DNA from: Chloroflexota bacterium
GTDB taxonomy: Bacteria > Chloroflexota > Anaerolineae > Anaerolineales > Villigracilaceae
NCBI GenBank assembly: GCA_016234485.1
Contig: JACRBL010000040.1
Location: 124,001 to 188,000, forward strand
DNA: 64,000 nucleotides
Direction of reading: 5' to 3'
Part shown: positions 47,601 through 55,556 of the stretch, piece by piece
Position numbering within the stretch: position 1 is the stretch's first letter
Layout: the number at the start of each line of letters is the position of its first letter
The notes under the pieces: model-generated
The model's input: the letters and a program-made list of their open reading frames with translations, nothing else
Told to the model about the DNA's origin: nothing
The model's database searches: none
Position numbers and translations under genes: made by a program

Positions 47601-47880
47601 ACTCTCCACTCTCTTCCTCGAGGCCGCCGATAAACTGTGCGAGCAATATATCCAAAGTGGAAAGTACATCGAAGGCATAGACCTGTGCCAGCGCGTGCTC
47701 ACCAAAGATAACTGCTGGGAGCGCGCCTACCGCCACCTTATGGTCGCCTACAATCATCTGGGCGATCGCGGCCAACTGGCGCGCGCCTATCAGCGCTGTC
47801 TCCAAACCTTGAAAGACGAATTGGATGTCGCCCCCTCCCCCGAAACGCAGGATTTGTACAAGGAATTGATTCGAAAGTAA
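44602..47880 (+). CDS. STAND-ATPase transcriptional regulator with C-terminal winged helix and BTAD domain
   Basis: A 1092-residue MalT-like regulator. Walker A is AEAGYGKST (residues 43-50) and Walker B is LLVLDDAH (near 135), followed by the MalT-type NTPase helices to about 370. Residues 370-830 are TPR-like helical repeats (GWYKQAETIWRARGQQDG, AERLLEESLRLSDG). From about 843, VRTLGAFQVWRGSEEI starts an OmpR/SARP-type winged helix (REKSRQLFQLLLTHRQSPLDRDQICDLLWPEAD), and a BTAD domain completes the C-terminus. In SARP proteins these two domains usually come first; here they follow the ATPase and TPRs, and there is no LuxR HTH. It stands at the head of the CoA-metabolism cluster and may control it. 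Confidence 0.9.
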   Translation: MAQAILRTKIIPPPRHARTLARPRVTDLLTHALEYRLTILQAEAGYGKSTALSELVTAVKPLAWYQVNEEDNDPVVFLLHLCHAFLRAVPELKELPLRFLETWDGSQGPLPWRSVTDQIINALSAQLEEPTLLVLDDAHIVIEGGETAFIVDRLFGMAPANLHVLLSGRPVITLPTLARWRSQGEVLEIDQSALTFNAQEITVLFSTHYELELSAEEAAALLSYTEGWAIALQLIWQSIRSLSASAVQFPLHWQTDSLEALFDVLAREVFERQPADVRDFLLTTATLRDLRSEACDALRSVSGSAHADSASMLAYLQRQDLFIIETAEGDLRYHHIFHNFLREQSTAEQRVQWHRAAADYFIQQKESESAIHHLLEARAWDAVADLLDAYSPTLLSSGRLDTLSTYIASLPPSSLGQHPMLVFTLGELARLHSRFDEAQGWYKQAETIWRARGQQDGVARSLRGQARVYLDTVNPAQAERLLEESLRLSDGFEDREVQVRLYELLAENKLNSGHVEEAERLRRRAEELNAEGPSNDQLRFRVLLRTGRLEEARRGLEELAEAEKRNPVQMPRAHRETMLLLSLIYSMMGMSNHAYQAALEGTRRGDELKSPFVTAVGHMRQGHALNLGVVRSGFPQTQGLAEFHPAPQENISRSRDEFEKSIAISRTLEVPRLLVEADWGLCRSYGYHGDLKNAQARAQEAIEIASQAGDEWIASLTRLTLGASFVLAARYEAAENWLARAVAGFQECSDSFGRVAARLWLAYGSFKQKKFERLEKFLPEMLLTCQQYGYYFLFTRPSLLGAPDERIFVPLLLHARARDWESAYVNRLLEIMGIANVTLHPGFQLRVRTLGAFQVWRGSEEIPSNGWRREKSRQLFQLLLTHRQSPLDRDQICDLLWPEADSATAQRNFKITLNTLYHVLEPDRDAGSDSAFILRDGATYTLRFGADLWLDSDHLARLTREGLKPTSVSISLLEQAVTLYRGDYLPDSLYESWAAEERERLSTLFLEAADKLCEQYIQSGKYIEGIDLCQRVLTKDNCWERAYRHLMVAYNHLGDRGQLARAYQRCLQTLKDELDVAPSPETQDLYKELIRK

Positions 47881-47947
47881 TTCTCAGTACCGCAACATTT
47901 TTTGCATTTCCAAATTAACCGAGCAATCTCAGTTGTGGCATTTTTAA

Positions 47948-48034
47948 CGCAAATACCGCGAATGAAGCGAATGCCGCGAATTTTTCTAGTTTTCATTCGC
48001 GAAATTCGCGTTATTCGCGCCATTCGCGATGAAA
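47948..48034. repeat. Nonamer-repeat inverted element
   Basis: Nine-base units CGCAAATAC, CGCGAATGA, AGCGAATGC and CGCGAATTT on the left face CGCGAAATT, CGCGTTATT, CGCGCCATT and CGCGATGAA on the right, around a TTCTAG-containing centre. It belongs to the same unit family as the copies at 20211 and 43981. Confidence 0.75.
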
Positions 48035-48113
48035 TTTTTTGCTCGGTTTAATTGTTAATCTGCAATATGGCGCTCGCGGGGCGGGATAAATATTGCGATT
48101 TACGTTGACCGAA

Positions 48114-48141
48114 AAAGCAGGCCCTGCGCCTGCTTTTTTAT
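48114..48141 (+). terminator. Rho-independent terminator
   Basis: AAAAAGCAGG and CCTGCTTTTTT pair around CCCTGCG. It is probably bidirectional and sits about 235 bases after the STAND regulator stop. Confidence 0.75.
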
Positions 48142-48228
48142 TTTGTCGGCTCACCTGAGTTTTGGCAAACCACGACACCCTTCAAGGTTGTAACTGCCTT
48201 GTTACTCCCCTCTGGTATCTTACGCTCG

Positions 48229-48450
48229 ATGGACAACCAGACCCCGCCGCTGATTTCATCCTTCATTGTCCGCTTTGTGCTGGAAGGCCAGGCATCCCCA
48301 TCGTCCGCCTTACACGGCACAATACGCCACATCCAAAGCGCGGAAGAACTCAACTTCAATGAATGGCGCGAAGCCCTCGAATTCATGCACCGCTTCGTTC
48401 ATCTGGATGAACTCCAACCCCCCTCTGCTCCTCAAACTCCAATTACCTGA
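48229..48450 (+). CDS. Small hypothetical protein
   Basis: A 73-residue frame (MDNQTPPLISSFIVRFVLEGQA...GTIRHIQSAEELNFNEWREALEFMHRFV) with protein-like composition: a beta pair followed by an amphipathic helix, and a disordered tail. No known family is recognised. It ends 44 bases before the KAS III-like gene and is on the same strand, so it may be the first gene of that cluster. SD support is weak (no AGGAG near ATG 48229), which lowers confidence. Confidence 0.5.
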   Translation: MDNQTPPLISSFIVRFVLEGQASPSSALHGTIRHIQSAEELNFNEWREALEFMHRFVHLDELQPPSAPQTPIT

Positions 48451-48494
48451 TTCTCCAATAACGATTTCCAATCTCTTCCCCCAGGAAAATATCA

Positions 48495-49499
48495 ATGACC
48501 CGCAATGTCCAAATTCTCTCCACAGGAAGTTACGTCCCCGAACGCGTCGTCACCAACGCCGAAGTGGACTCGCTCATGGGCGAATCCACCAGCGACTGGT
48601 TGCTCGCCAACGTCGGCATCAAAGAGCGCCGCTGGATGGCTCCCGATCAGGTGACCTCCGACCTGATCGTGGAAGCCTCGAAGAAAGCGCTCCAACGCGC
48701 GGGAATTTCCGCCGCCGACCTCGACCTGATCATCATCTCCACTGATACGCCCGATTACCTCTCCCCCAGCACCTCCATCGTGGTGCAGAACAAACTCGGC
48801 GCGGACAAGGCTGGTTGCTACGATGTCAACTCGGCCTGCGCGGGCTGGGTCACCGCGCTCGACCAGGGCGCGAAATATCTGACGACCGAGCCGACGATGA
48901 AGTACATCCTCGTGGCGGGCGGATACGGCATGAGCCGCTATATTGACATCAAGGACAAGAAGACCGCCAACCTGTTCGCCGATGGCGCGGGCGCGGTGAT
49001 TTTGGGAACAGGCAAGGAACAGGGTTTCCTCGGCACAAACCTGCTGGCGGTGGGAACCTTCCACGACGCGCTGGGCATTTACACGGGCGGCACGTACCGT
49101 CCCTGCACGCCTGAAAACCTGGCGCAGTTCGGAGCGCCGAAAGTGGAGTTCGTCAAGAAATTCCCCAAGACCTTCAACACCGAATACTGGCCGAAACTCA
49201 TGCAGGGCGCGCTCGACAAGGCCGGCCTGACCTTTGACGATGTGGATCATTATTACTTCACCCAATTAAATCTCCGCACCATCGAATTTATGATGGATCT
49301 GCTCAAACAGCCCATCGAAAAGACACACTGGGTCATGGACAAATGGGGCTACACGGGTTCTCCCTGCGTGGCTATGGCGCTCGATGATTCCATCGCACAG
49401 GGCAGAGGACCCAAGCCAGGGGATGTGATCCTTTTCTGTGCCAGCGGCGGCGGGATCACGATGGCGTCATCGGTGTGGAAGTGGACAAGCAGTGGATAG
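48495..49499 (+). CDS. KAS III (FabH)-like enzyme with altered catalytic triad
   Basis: A 334-residue thiolase-superfamily protein. The FabH N-terminus (VQILSTGSYVPERVVTNAEVDSL, GIKERRWM) and the nucleophile Cys115 (DVNSACAGWVTAL) are present. The two residues that catalyse decarboxylation in FabH are changed: the HQAN motif reads TQLN (Thr256 for His) and the GNT motif reads GYT (Tyr286 for Asn). It can still form an acyl-cysteine, but Claisen condensation with malonyl-ACP seems unlikely; acyl transfer or hydrolysis is more plausible. No ACP or other fatty-acid synthesis gene is adjacent. The C-terminal codons run into a heptamer-repeat arm. Confidence 0.85.
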   Translation: MTRNVQILSTGSYVPERVVTNAEVDSLMGESTSDWLLANVGIKERRWMAPDQVTSDLIVEASKKALQRAGISAADLDLIIISTDTPDYLSPSTSIVVQNKLGADKAGCYDVNSACAGWVTALDQGAKYLTTEPTMKYILVAGGYGMSRYIDIKDKKTANLFADGAGAVILGTGKEQGFLGTNLLAVGTFHDALGIYTGGTYRPCTPENLAQFGAPKVEFVKKFPKTFNTEYWPKLMQGALDKAGLTFDDVDHYYFTQLNLRTIEFMMDLLKQPIEKTHWVMDKWGYTGSPCVAMALDDSIAQGRGPKPGDVILFCASGGGITMASSVWKWTSSG

Positions 49500-49536
49500 T
49501 GGGAAGTGGGAAGTGTGTAGTTAAAAAGGAGGCGCC

Positions 49537-50050
49537 ATGACAGAAACAGTTAGAAGTTATCGTGAGTTGAAGGTTTGGCAGAAAGGCATTGAACTGGTTA
49601 AGTTGGTTTATGGTTTGACGCAAGGGTTTCCAAAATCTGAGATTTATGGCCTTGCAAGTCAAATGCAACGGGCGGCAGTTTCTGTTCCATCCAATATTGC
49701 AGAAGGACAAGGCAGACAACACACAGGCGAGTTCCGTCAATTTCTTTACATCGCACTTGGCTCTGCCGCCGAACTGGATACGCAATTGATCGTGGCGGTT
49801 GAGCTCGGTTACGCCACCGCTGAAATCGCCCAGCCTATCTTCGACCTCATCCTAGTGCAAGAACAAGGGCCAGTTTAGGATAGGCTCAGCTAGGCGGTGA
49901 AAAGTGGCTCAAACGGCAGATATAAAGGTAGTCCAAGGCTGTTTCTGTCGGTTTTTCGTTAGGTTCGTCTTCTATCCTATTCTCTCTATTGTTGTTGCAC
50001 TAGAAATCCGTAAAATGACATACGCCCTCATCAACAAACTTCCTCGTTAG
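49537..50050 (+). pseudogene. Four-helix-bundle (S23-type) protein gene, interrupted by a 144-bp element
   Basis: The first 105 residues are a typical S23/IVP four-helix bundle (YRELKVWQKGIELVKLVYGLT, QMQRAAVSVPSNIAEGQGRQ, FRQFLYIALGSAAELDTQL). The frame then enters foreign sequence and stops at 49878. If the bases 49856-50003 (element plus one target copy) are removed, it continues LIL-EIRKMTYALINKLPR and stops at 50050, giving the 121-residue length and C-terminal helix normal for the family. SD AAGGAGG precedes the ATG. The family occurs in 23S rRNA intervening sequences and near other mobile DNA; its function is unknown. Confidence 0.85.
49856..49999. mobile_element. 144-bp MITE with 4-bp CTAG target duplications
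   Basis: The element begins TGCAAGAACAA and ends TTGTTGTTGCA (10 of 11 terminal bases complementary). Inner TAGGATAG and CTATCCTA extend the inverted repeats to about 28 bases. CTAG flanks both ends (49852-49855 and 50000-50003). A YTAR target fits IS5-group transposition. It encodes no protein. Confidence 0.85.
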
Positions 50051-50098
50051 CGCTTTTCGCTATCCACCACCCACTGTCCACTTCCCACTGGAGGTTCA

Positions 50099-51619
<1,521 letters not shown>

Positions 51620-51622
<3 letters not shown>

Positions 51623-51683
51623 TGGGAAGTGGTCAGTATTTGCTCTTACTATCCACTATCCACTATCCACCACCCACCATTCC
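51620..51683. repeat. Heptamer-repeat arms after the first ligase gene
   Basis: AGTGGGA and AGTGGTC on the left face a run of ATCCACT units (three copies) and CACCCAC on the right. It overlaps the ligase stop codon. Confidence 0.7.
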
Positions 51684-51696
51684 AAAGGAGAGAAAC

Positions 51697-52758
51697 ATGT
51701 CAACAGTCCCAACTTTACCAGGTATCACATCCACGGTTGTTGATACCCCCCGCTTGAAAATGCATGCGCTCGTCAGTGGACCTGAAAACGGCGTTCCTGT
51801 TTTATTCATCCACGGCAACGCGTCCTCCGCGACGTATTGGGAGGAGATCATGCTCAAACTGCCGACAGGATTCCGCAGCATCGCCCTCGACCTGCGCGGC
51901 TACGGCGACACCCAAGACAAACTCATCGACGCGACGCGCGGCATGGGCGATTGGGTGGATGACATCGCCGCCCTGCTCGATGCGCTCAAGATTGACAAAA
52001 CGCACCTCGTTGGACATTCGATGGGCGGGACGATCGTCTTTGGGCTGATCGGCGCAATGGGCGGACGCGTGTTGAGCGGCACGGTCGTCAACCCTGGCTC
52101 GATCTACGGCTTCGGCGGCTCGAAAACCGTGGACGGGCAACCCTGCTACGATGACTTTGCAGGGTCGGGCGGCGGAGTCGTCAACCCCGAATTTCCCAAG
52201 TTGATGGCCGCGGGGGATCGCTCGATGGACAACCCGCAGGCCTCGCCGCGCGTGGTGATGAACAGTTTTTACTGGAAGCCGCCCTTCAAGCCCGCGCGCG
52301 AAGAAGACCTGCTCTCCTCGTTGATGAGCGAAAAGATCGGCGAGCAAAAGTATCCTGGCGATTTCGTCCCCTCCGCCAACTGGCCGAACGTGGCGCCTGG
52401 CAGGTTCGGTCCGATCAACGCGCTTTCGCCCAAGTACGTCGGCGACAGCGTGGAAAAATTCCTCGGCGCGGCGAACAAGCCTGCCGTCCTGTGGGTGCGC
52501 GGCGACTCGGACATGATCGTCTCGGATAATTCCTTCTTCGACTTCGGCACGCTGGGCAAACTGGGTTACGTCCCAGGCTGGCCTGGCGAGGAAGTCTATC
52601 CGCCCCAGCCGATGGTGGGACAGACGCGCCACTTGCTGGATAAGTACGCGTCGAGTGGCGGCTCGTACGAGGAAGTCGTCATTGCAGATACAGGCCACAC
52701 TCCTTACGTCGAAAAACCCGAGGAGTTCATGGCAGCGCTTGCGAAAGTTCTAAAATAA
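51697..52758 (+). CDS. Alpha/beta hydrolase
   Basis: A 353-residue alpha/beta-hydrolase-fold protein. The oxyanion segment is VLFIHGNASSATYW and the nucleophile elbow is LVGHSMGGTIVFG (Ser in GHSMG). An acidic residue lies in VRGDSDMIVSDN, and the catalytic His is in VVIADTGHTPYVEKPEEF. A large insert (about 135-260, including EFPKLMAAGDRSMDNPQASPRV) forms a lid domain. Probably an esterase, thioesterase or C-C hydrolase acting in the same pathway as the adjacent ligases. The ATG at 51697 has AAAGGAGAG upstream; the frame can be read 25 codons further upstream, but only through heptamer repeats. Confidence 0.9.
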   Translation: MSTVPTLPGITSTVVDTPRLKMHALVSGPENGVPVLFIHGNASSATYWEEIMLKLPTGFRSIALDLRGYGDTQDKLIDATRGMGDWVDDIAALLDALKIDKTHLVGHSMGGTIVFGLIGAMGGRVLSGTVVNPGSIYGFGGSKTVDGQPCYDDFAGSGGGVVNPEFPKLMAAGDRSMDNPQASPRVVMNSFYWKPPFKPAREEDLLSSLMSEKIGEQKYPGDFVPSANWPNVAPGRFGPINALSPKYVGDSVEKFLGAANKPAVLWVRGDSDMIVSDNSFFDFGTLGKLGYVPGWPGEEVYPPQPMVGQTRHLLDKYASSGGSYEEVVIADTGHTPYVEKPEEFMAALAKVLK

Positions 52759-52828
52759 GTGGATGGCGGGTGGTGGGTAGTGGACAGAAAAATCCCTACC
52801 CGCTACCCACTATCCACTATCCACTAGA
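52757..52828. repeat. Heptamer-repeat hairpin before the thiolase gene
   Basis: AGTGGAT, GGCGGGT, GGTGGGT and AGTGGAC face CTACCCG, CTACCCA, CTATCCA, CTATCCA and CTAGAAG. Confidence 0.75.
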
Positions 52829-52838
52829 AGGAGGCTTT

Positions 52839-54107
52839 ATGCCTAAATCCAAATCCCTCCCGCGCGGCGTCGTCGTGGTCGGAGCGGGAATGTCCAAGTT
52901 CGGGGCGTTCGCTGAAAAGAACAGCCGCGATCTTTTTGTTGAAGCGTTCAAAGAGATGACCAAGTCGGTGGATAAAGGCCTCGACCCGTCCATCATCGAA
53001 ACGCTCTACATCGGAAATTTCACCAGCGACCAGTTCGAGCGCCAGGCGCACATCGCCCCGATCCTGACCGACGCGGTGGGTCTGTTGCCGCGTCCCGCCC
53101 TGCGCGTGGAGGACGCCTGCGCTTCGGGCGGCGTCGCGCTCCGTCAGGGCGTGATGGCCATCGCCTCGGGCATGGTTGATGTGGCGCTGGTCGGCGGCGC
53201 GGAAAAGATGACCGCGCTCAAAACGGCGGAGGTCACCGAAGCGCTCGCCACCGCCGCGGACGTCTCCTACGAAATCCCCGCGGGCTTCACCTTCCCAGGC
53301 TTTTACGCGGCCATGGCCACGGCTTATATGCACCGCTATGGGATGAAGCCTGAGCATTTGATGAACGTGGCGATCAAGAACCACGACAACGCCGCGCTCA
53401 ATCCGTACGCGCAGTTTGGCGTCACCATCCAAAAGTGGATGGAAGGACGCATCGAGGCCGCCATCAAGAAGGGAAAGCCCGCCCCCACCTGGTCCACCAT
53501 CTGGGACTTTCTCCACGACGAGGCGGGCAACCCGACCGTGGCCTGGCCTCTGCGACTGTTCGATTGCTCGCCCGTCTCAGACGGCGCGGCGGCGATCCTG
53601 CTCGTAGCCGCGGAACGCGCCCACGAATTCACCGACCACCCGATCCACATCATCGGCTCGGGTCAAGCCTCCGACTCGGCCTTGCATGACCGCCCCGAGT
53701 TGACGGCCATCCCTGCCGCGAAGATCGCCGCGCAGACGGCCTACGAGATGGCAGGCGTGACCGCCAAAGACATCCGCATCGCGGAAGTCCACGATTGTTT
53801 CACCATCGCGGAAATCATCGCGAGCGAAGACCTCGGTTTCTTCGCGCCAGGCGAGGGCTTCAAAGCCGCCGAAGATGGCGTGACGGCGCGCAACGGCGCC
53901 AAACCCATCAACACATCGGGCGGACTGAAGGCCAAGGGACATCCCGTCGGCGCTTCGGGCGTGGCGCAAGCCGTCGAGGTGTTCAAGCAGATGCGAGGTC
54001 AGGCAGGGGAGCGGCAGGTGGCGGGCGATGTCCCCGTGGCGTTGACGCACAACGTCGGCGCGACGGGTTCCACCTGCGTCGTCCACGTCTACGAGCGGAG
54101 AAATTAA
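52839..54107 (+). CDS. Thiolase (acetyl-CoA acetyltransferase family), intact active site
   Basis: A 422-residue thiolase of the archaeal/SCP2-like type. The nucleophile is Cys94 in EDACASGGVALRQG. VHDCFTIAE carries the NEAF-position His, and GGLKAKGHPVGASG carries the catalytic GHP His; all are intact, in contrast to the homologue at 26216. VGGAEKMTALKTAEVTEALATAADV is shared with that homologue, showing close relationship. It lies 40 bases before a DUF35 gene, the usual partner, so the two probably form a complex. The reaction is either thiolytic cleavage of a 3-oxoacyl-CoA or acetoacetyl-CoA formation; context favours cleavage. AAGGAGG precedes the ATG at 52839. Confidence 0.92.
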   Translation: MPKSKSLPRGVVVVGAGMSKFGAFAEKNSRDLFVEAFKEMTKSVDKGLDPSIIETLYIGNFTSDQFERQAHIAPILTDAVGLLPRPALRVEDACASGGVALRQGVMAIASGMVDVALVGGAEKMTALKTAEVTEALATAADVSYEIPAGFTFPGFYAAMATAYMHRYGMKPEHLMNVAIKNHDNAALNPYAQFGVTIQKWMEGRIEAAIKKGKPAPTWSTIWDFLHDEAGNPTVAWPLRLFDCSPVSDGAAAILLVAAERAHEFTDHPIHIIGSGQASDSALHDRPELTAIPAAKIAAQTAYEMAGVTAKDIRIAEVHDCFTIAEIIASEDLGFFAPGEGFKAAEDGVTARNGAKPINTSGGLKAKGHPVGASGVAQAVEVFKQMRGQAGERQVAGDVPVALTHNVGATGSTCVVHVYERRN

Positions 54108-54113
54108 TTGGTT

Positions 54114-54132
54114 GGCGGAATGCCATTCCGCC
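54114..54132 (+). repeat. Short intra-operon hairpin (GGCGGAAT-GCC-ATTCCGCC)
   Basis: A perfect 8-bp stem without T-run lies between the thiolase and DUF35 genes; it may protect the mRNA. Confidence 0.5.
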
Positions 54133-54147
54133 TTACAAGGAGAAATT

Positions 54148-54576
54148 ATGAGCGAACCAACCATCCCCGTCCGCCCGTTCACTGCGGCGGCATTTAATCA
54201 ATATCTGGGCGAGAAAAAATTGATGGCCGCGAAGTGTAAAAAGTGCGGAGGCGCTTTCGTCCCGCCGCGCGCCATCTGTCCCAAATGTCACAGCGAAGAC
54301 ATCGAATGGGTGGAGACCAGCGGCAAGGGCAAACTGGCGGCATTCACTGTCATCTACAGCGGCCCGACTTTCATGGTCGAGCAGGGCTTCGACAAAAAGA
54401 ATCCCTATGTTTCGGGCATCGTCGAACTCGAAGAAGGCACGAACATCAGCGCCCGCATTACTGGGCTGGATGTGTCCAAGCCAGCCGAGATCAAGATCGG
54501 CTCTCCTTTGAAGGTTGATTTCGTTAAGTTCGGCGAAGGCGAAGCCAGGAAGACCTATCTGGCGTTTAAGGCGTAG
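54148..54576 (+). CDS. Zn-ribbon/OB-fold protein (DUF35 family), thiolase partner
   Basis: A 142-residue protein with the zinc ribbon CKKCGGAFVPPRAICPKC (two CxxC pairs, residues 28-45) and an OB-fold (GKGKLAAFTVIYSGPTFM...YVSGIVELEEGTNISARITGLDV). It is paralogous to the protein at 28896. Its direct position after the thiolase gene matches the thiolase-DUF35 pairs in archaea and Actinobacteria, where DUF35 is needed for a stable, active thiolase. ATG 54148 has AAGGAG upstream; the frame can be read 12 codons further upstream without support. Confidence 0.92.
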   Translation: MSEPTIPVRPFTAAAFNQYLGEKKLMAAKCKKCGGAFVPPRAICPKCHSEDIEWVETSGKGKLAAFTVIYSGPTFMVEQGFDKKNPYVSGIVELEEGTNISARITGLDVSKPAEIKIGSPLKVDFVKFGEGEARKTYLAFKA

Positions 54577-54719
54577 GTCGGGTTTTCAATCTGCCCGATC
54601 GTCCTGTGGTGTAACTCGCAAGTAACTGCGGGATGATAAAAGTCAACATGTGAATGGCGGATAGAGCGTCCAGTCAGCATCCTACCCATGTCCGCCTTCA
54701 CTTCCAAGGAGATTTTGCC

Positions 54720-55484
54720 ATGCGTATGAAAGATAAGGTTGTGCTCGTCACGGGTGGCGCGGCGGGGATCGGAAAAGCCGCCGCCCTGCGCTTTGCTGAA
54801 GAGGGCGCGAAAGTCGTCATTTGTGATGTGAATGAAACCGTCGGGCAGGAGACAGCGCAACTGCTCGGGGCGGACGCCGCGTTCTACAAAGTGAACGTGA
54901 CCAGCCGCGCAGACGTTCAAAAGTGGATTGACGATGTGGTCGCCAAATACGGCCGTGTGGACGTGATCGTCAACAACGCGGGCATTTTGCGCGATGGACA
55001 ACTCATCAAGTTTAAGGAAGGCCAGTTGGTCGGTCAGATGTCCGAAGCGGATTTCGACCTGGTGATCTCGGTCAACTTGAAGGGTGTGTTCAACTGCACG
55101 CAGGCGGTCGCGCCTGTGATGGCCAAACAGGGCGGCGGCGTGATCCTCAACGCCACCTCCATCGTCGGCCTGGACGGCAACTTCGGCCAGACCAATTACG
55201 TCGCCACCAAATCTGGCGTGATCGGCATGACCAAGGTCTGGTCGCGCGAATTGGGCAAATTTGGCATCCGCGTCAACGCGGTGGCGCCTGGGTTTACCGC
55301 GACAGAAATGGTGACCTCCATGCCCGAAAAGGTTTTGGATGGCATGAAGGCGCGCACGCCGCTGGGACGTCTCGGCGACCCGCGCGACATCGCCAACGCG
55401 TACCTGTTCCTCGCGTCGGACGAGGCCTCGTTCATCACAGGCGAAACCCTGCGCGTGGACGGCGGCATTGTAGTCGGAACCTAA
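54720..55484 (+). CDS. Short-chain dehydrogenase/reductase (FabG-like)
   Basis: A 254-residue SDR. The cofactor motif is VTGGAAGIGKAAALRF with a following acidic residue (VVICDVNE) that favours NAD(H). NNAG is at residue 83-86, the catalytic Ser lies in ILNATSIVG, and the Tyr/Lys are in NYVATKSG. The C-terminal GETLRVDGGIVVG matches 3-oxoacyl-ACP or 3-hydroxyacyl-CoA dehydrogenases. In this cluster it would oxidise a 3-hydroxyacyl-CoA to feed the thiolase. CCAAGGAG lies upstream of ATG 54720. Confidence 0.92.
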   Translation: MRMKDKVVLVTGGAAGIGKAAALRFAEEGAKVVICDVNETVGQETAQLLGADAAFYKVNVTSRADVQKWIDDVVAKYGRVDVIVNNAGILRDGQLIKFKEGQLVGQMSEADFDLVISVNLKGVFNCTQAVAPVMAKQGGGVILNATSIVGLDGNFGQTNYVATKSGVIGMTKVWSRELGKFGIRVNAVAPGFTATEMVTSMPEKVLDGMKARTPLGRLGDPRDIANAYLFLASDEASFITGETLRVDGGIVVGT

Positions 55485-55545
55485 ATCAGTGGACAGTGGT
55501 TAGTGGGTGGTGGATAGATTCCACTTCCCACTATCCACTTCCTAC
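55485..55545. repeat. Heptamer-repeat hairpin after the SDR gene
   Basis: AGTGGAC, AGTGGTT, AGTGGGT and GGTGGAT face TTCCACT, TCCCACT, ATCCACT and TCCTACT. Confidence 0.75.
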
Positions 55546-55556
55546 TTTCCGCCATC

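Larger units (their letters stand above)
49490..50090. repeat. Heptamer-repeat arms flanking the four-helix-bundle gene
   Basis: The left arm (49490-49515) has AGTGGAT, AGTGGGA and AGTGGGA units. The right arm (50060-50090) has TATCCAC, CACCCAC, TGTCCAC and TTCCCAC. Elsewhere in this cluster such arms are only 5-30 bases apart; here a whole gene lies between them. Confidence 0.65.
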
